Positions 62,210 through 64,000 of a stretch of DNA of 64,000 nucleotides are shown in pieces. The stretch lies in assembly GCF_019578655.1 (NCBI RefSeq), contig NC_063259.1, positions 9,598,001 to 9,662,000 on the forward strand, read 5' to 3'. Made by a program: the position numbers and the translations under genes. Position 1 is the first letter of the stretch. Every line of letters starts with the position of its first letter. The DNA comes from Ricinus communis (taxonomy: Eukaryota > Streptophyta > Magnoliopsida > Malpighiales > Euphorbiaceae). Under the pieces are notes generated by a model. The model made no database searches and was not told where the DNA came from. It was given only the letters and a program-made list of their open reading frames with translations.

Positions 62210-64000
62210 ACAGCCCCGTAAGAGAGGTATATTTAGGAATATGACAAAACAACCCCGAAAAAGGGGTATATTTTTTAATCTGAGAAGAGAACACATTAAG
62301 AGTGGTATATTTGTAAATATTAGAAAACATTCCCGTAAGAGTGGTATATTTGCAAATATTAGAAAAAAATCCCGTAAGAAGGGTATATTTGTGACTATCA
62401 GAAAACAACCCCGTAAAAGGGATATATTTATGAATATGACAACACAACCTTGTAAGAGAGGTATATTTGCGAGTATAAGAAATGAGTCTCGTAAAATGGG
62501 TATATTTGTGAATATTAGAAAAAAACCTCGTAAAAGGGGTATATTTGTGAGTGTTAGAGAACAGCCCCTTAAAAGGTTGTGTATTTTTTAAATATTAGAA
62601 AACAACCCTGTAACAGGAGTATATTTGTGAATATGAGAAAACAACCCCTTGAAAGGAGCATAATTTTTAATATGAGAAAGCAACCCTATAGGAGCAGTAT
62701 ATTTTTAAATATTACAAAATAGCCTCGTTTGTAAGTATGAGAAGAAATTGATTTAAAAAGAGTATATTTATGAATATGAGAAAACAACCCCGTACGAGGG
62801 GTATATCTGTGATTATGAGAAAGCAACCCCGTAAAATGCATATATTTATGAATATGAGAAGACAACCCCGTAATAATGGTATATTTATATGAGTATTGAT
62901 TAAACAACCCCGTAAAAGGTTATATTTATGAATATGAAAAGATAACCCCATACGACGGGTATATTTGTGAGTATGAGAAAACAACCCCGAAAAGGGGTAT
63001 ATTTATGAATATGAGTAAACAACCCCATAAGAGGTGTATATTTCTTAATATTAGAAAACTACTTCATTGGATGGGTATATTTGTAAATATTAGAAAACAA
63101 CTTTGTCAGAGGGGTATATTTATAATTATGAGAAGCAACCTCATAAAGAGGATATATTTATGAATAAGGGAAAATGACCGTGTAAGAGTGGTATATATGT
63201 GAGTATGAGAAAACAACCCCGTAAAATGGGTATTTTTTTTATATGAGAAAATAACCACGAAAAAGGGGTATATTTGTGAATATATGAAAAAACCTAATAA
63301 AAGGGATATATTTGCGAGTGTGAGAAAACAACTCCGTACGAGGGATATATTTGGGGGTATGAGAAAACAACCCCGTAAGAGGAGTTTATTTATAAATATG
63401 AGAAAACAACCCCGTAAAAGGGGTATATTTGTGAGTATGAGAAAACAACCTCGTAAAAAAGGTATAATTATGAATATGAGAAAATAACCCCGCACAAGGG
63501 GTATATTTATGAGTATGAGAAAGCAATCTTGTAAAAGGGGTATATCTATGACTATGAGAAAACAATCTAGTAAGAGGGGTATATTTGTAAAGATTAGAAA
63601 ACAAACCTGTAACAATGGTATATTTGTGAGTATGAGAAAACAACCTCGTAAAAGGGGTATATTTATGAGCATGAGAAATCAAGCCCATAAAAAGGATATC
63701 TTTATAAGTATGAGAAAATAACCCCGTAACAGGGGCATATTTATGAATATGAGAAAATAACCCCATAAGAGAGTTATATTTTTTAGTATGAGAAACCACC
63801 GTAAATGGATATATTTGTTAATATGAGAAAACAACCCCATAAGAGGGGTATATTTATAAATTAGAAAAGAACCCCGTCATAGGAGTATATTTGTGAGTAT
63901 GAGAAAAACAACCCTGTTAGAGGGCAACATTTATGAGTATGAGAAAATAACCTCGTAAAAGGAGTATATTTTCTAAAATGAGAAAACAACCATGTAAGAG
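62210..64000 (+). repeat. Satellite block B, fourth part, running off the window
   Basis: The array resumes with the duplicated target site ACAGC in the middle of a monomer and continues to the window end in the same orientation. The monomer at 63397-63435 is a clean 39-bp example: TATGAGAAAACAACCCCGTA then AAAGGGGTATATTTGTGAG. No gene is supported. Confidence 0.94.

Noticed and set aside
586..64000. Dozens of open frames of 60-304 codons in the satellite, on both strands
   Set aside because: They follow from a stop-poor 39-bp (13-codon) tandem unit. Opposite-strand frames overlap, frames break at random monomer indels, and none has a domain, start context or codon bias of its own.
1..64000. 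tRNA, rRNA, riboswitch or host protein genes
   Set aside because: None was recognised on either strand outside the retroelements. The tRNA-iMet match at 61297-61310 is only a primer binding site.

Overview
The window looks like constitutive heterochromatin of a flowering plant. About three quarters of it (roughly 47.5 kb) is one tandem-repeat family with a monomer of about 39 bp, always in the same orientation. Almost all the rest is Ty3/gypsy-type LTR retrotransposon sequence: a tRNA-iMet-type primer binding site, 5-bp target-site duplications (TSDs), plant-type gag-pol domains and solo LTRs. I see no host gene, tRNA, rRNA or bacterial feature. The species cannot be named from the sequence. 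Layout: 1-585, end of a minus-oriented LTR cut by the window edge. 586-5563 and 8330-16974, satellite block A, in which ten distinguishable monomers form a higher-order repeat (HOR) of about 386-390 bp. 5564-8329, a 2.77-kb solo LTR. 16975-17474, a gap of exactly 500 N. 17475-35564, 37506-49557, 50300-52259 and 62210-64000, satellite block B: the same monomer family, more homogeneous in type, with only relic or local HORs and one segmental duplication of about 5.7 kb (17475-23203 and 29357-35050). 35565-37505, a 1.94-kb solo LTR of a related but chimeric subfamily. 49558-50299, an unexplained non-satellite island. 52260-62209, a complete but inactivated Ty3/gypsy element on the minus strand, with a 2.83-kb solo LTR nested in its gag. 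The minus-strand element has both LTRs (897 bp 5', 876 bp 3'), a PBS, a polypurine tract, gag with a CCHC knuckle, protease, reverse transcriptase, RNase H and integrase with a GPF motif. It carries two frameshifts and three in-frame stops, plus a further frameshift in the C-terminal tail inside the 3' LTR. The pol frame originally ran about 67 codons into the 3' LTR. This, with LTRs starting TGATG, suggests a chromovirus of the centromere-associated CRM lineage (inference). The order of events read from nesting is: satellite first, then the CRM-like element (TSD ACAGC), then the solo LTR inside it (TSD TTAAA). The other solo LTRs inserted directly into satellite (TSDs TTGTA and ACAAC). The most notable signals are the 10-monomer HOR of a very short monomer, a dyad-symmetric CCCC/GGGG core with several compensated arm changes, HOR deletions joined in register at that core, and a CRM-like element in the same array. 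Together they make this a candidate centromeric or pericentromeric satellite, which the sequence alone cannot prove.
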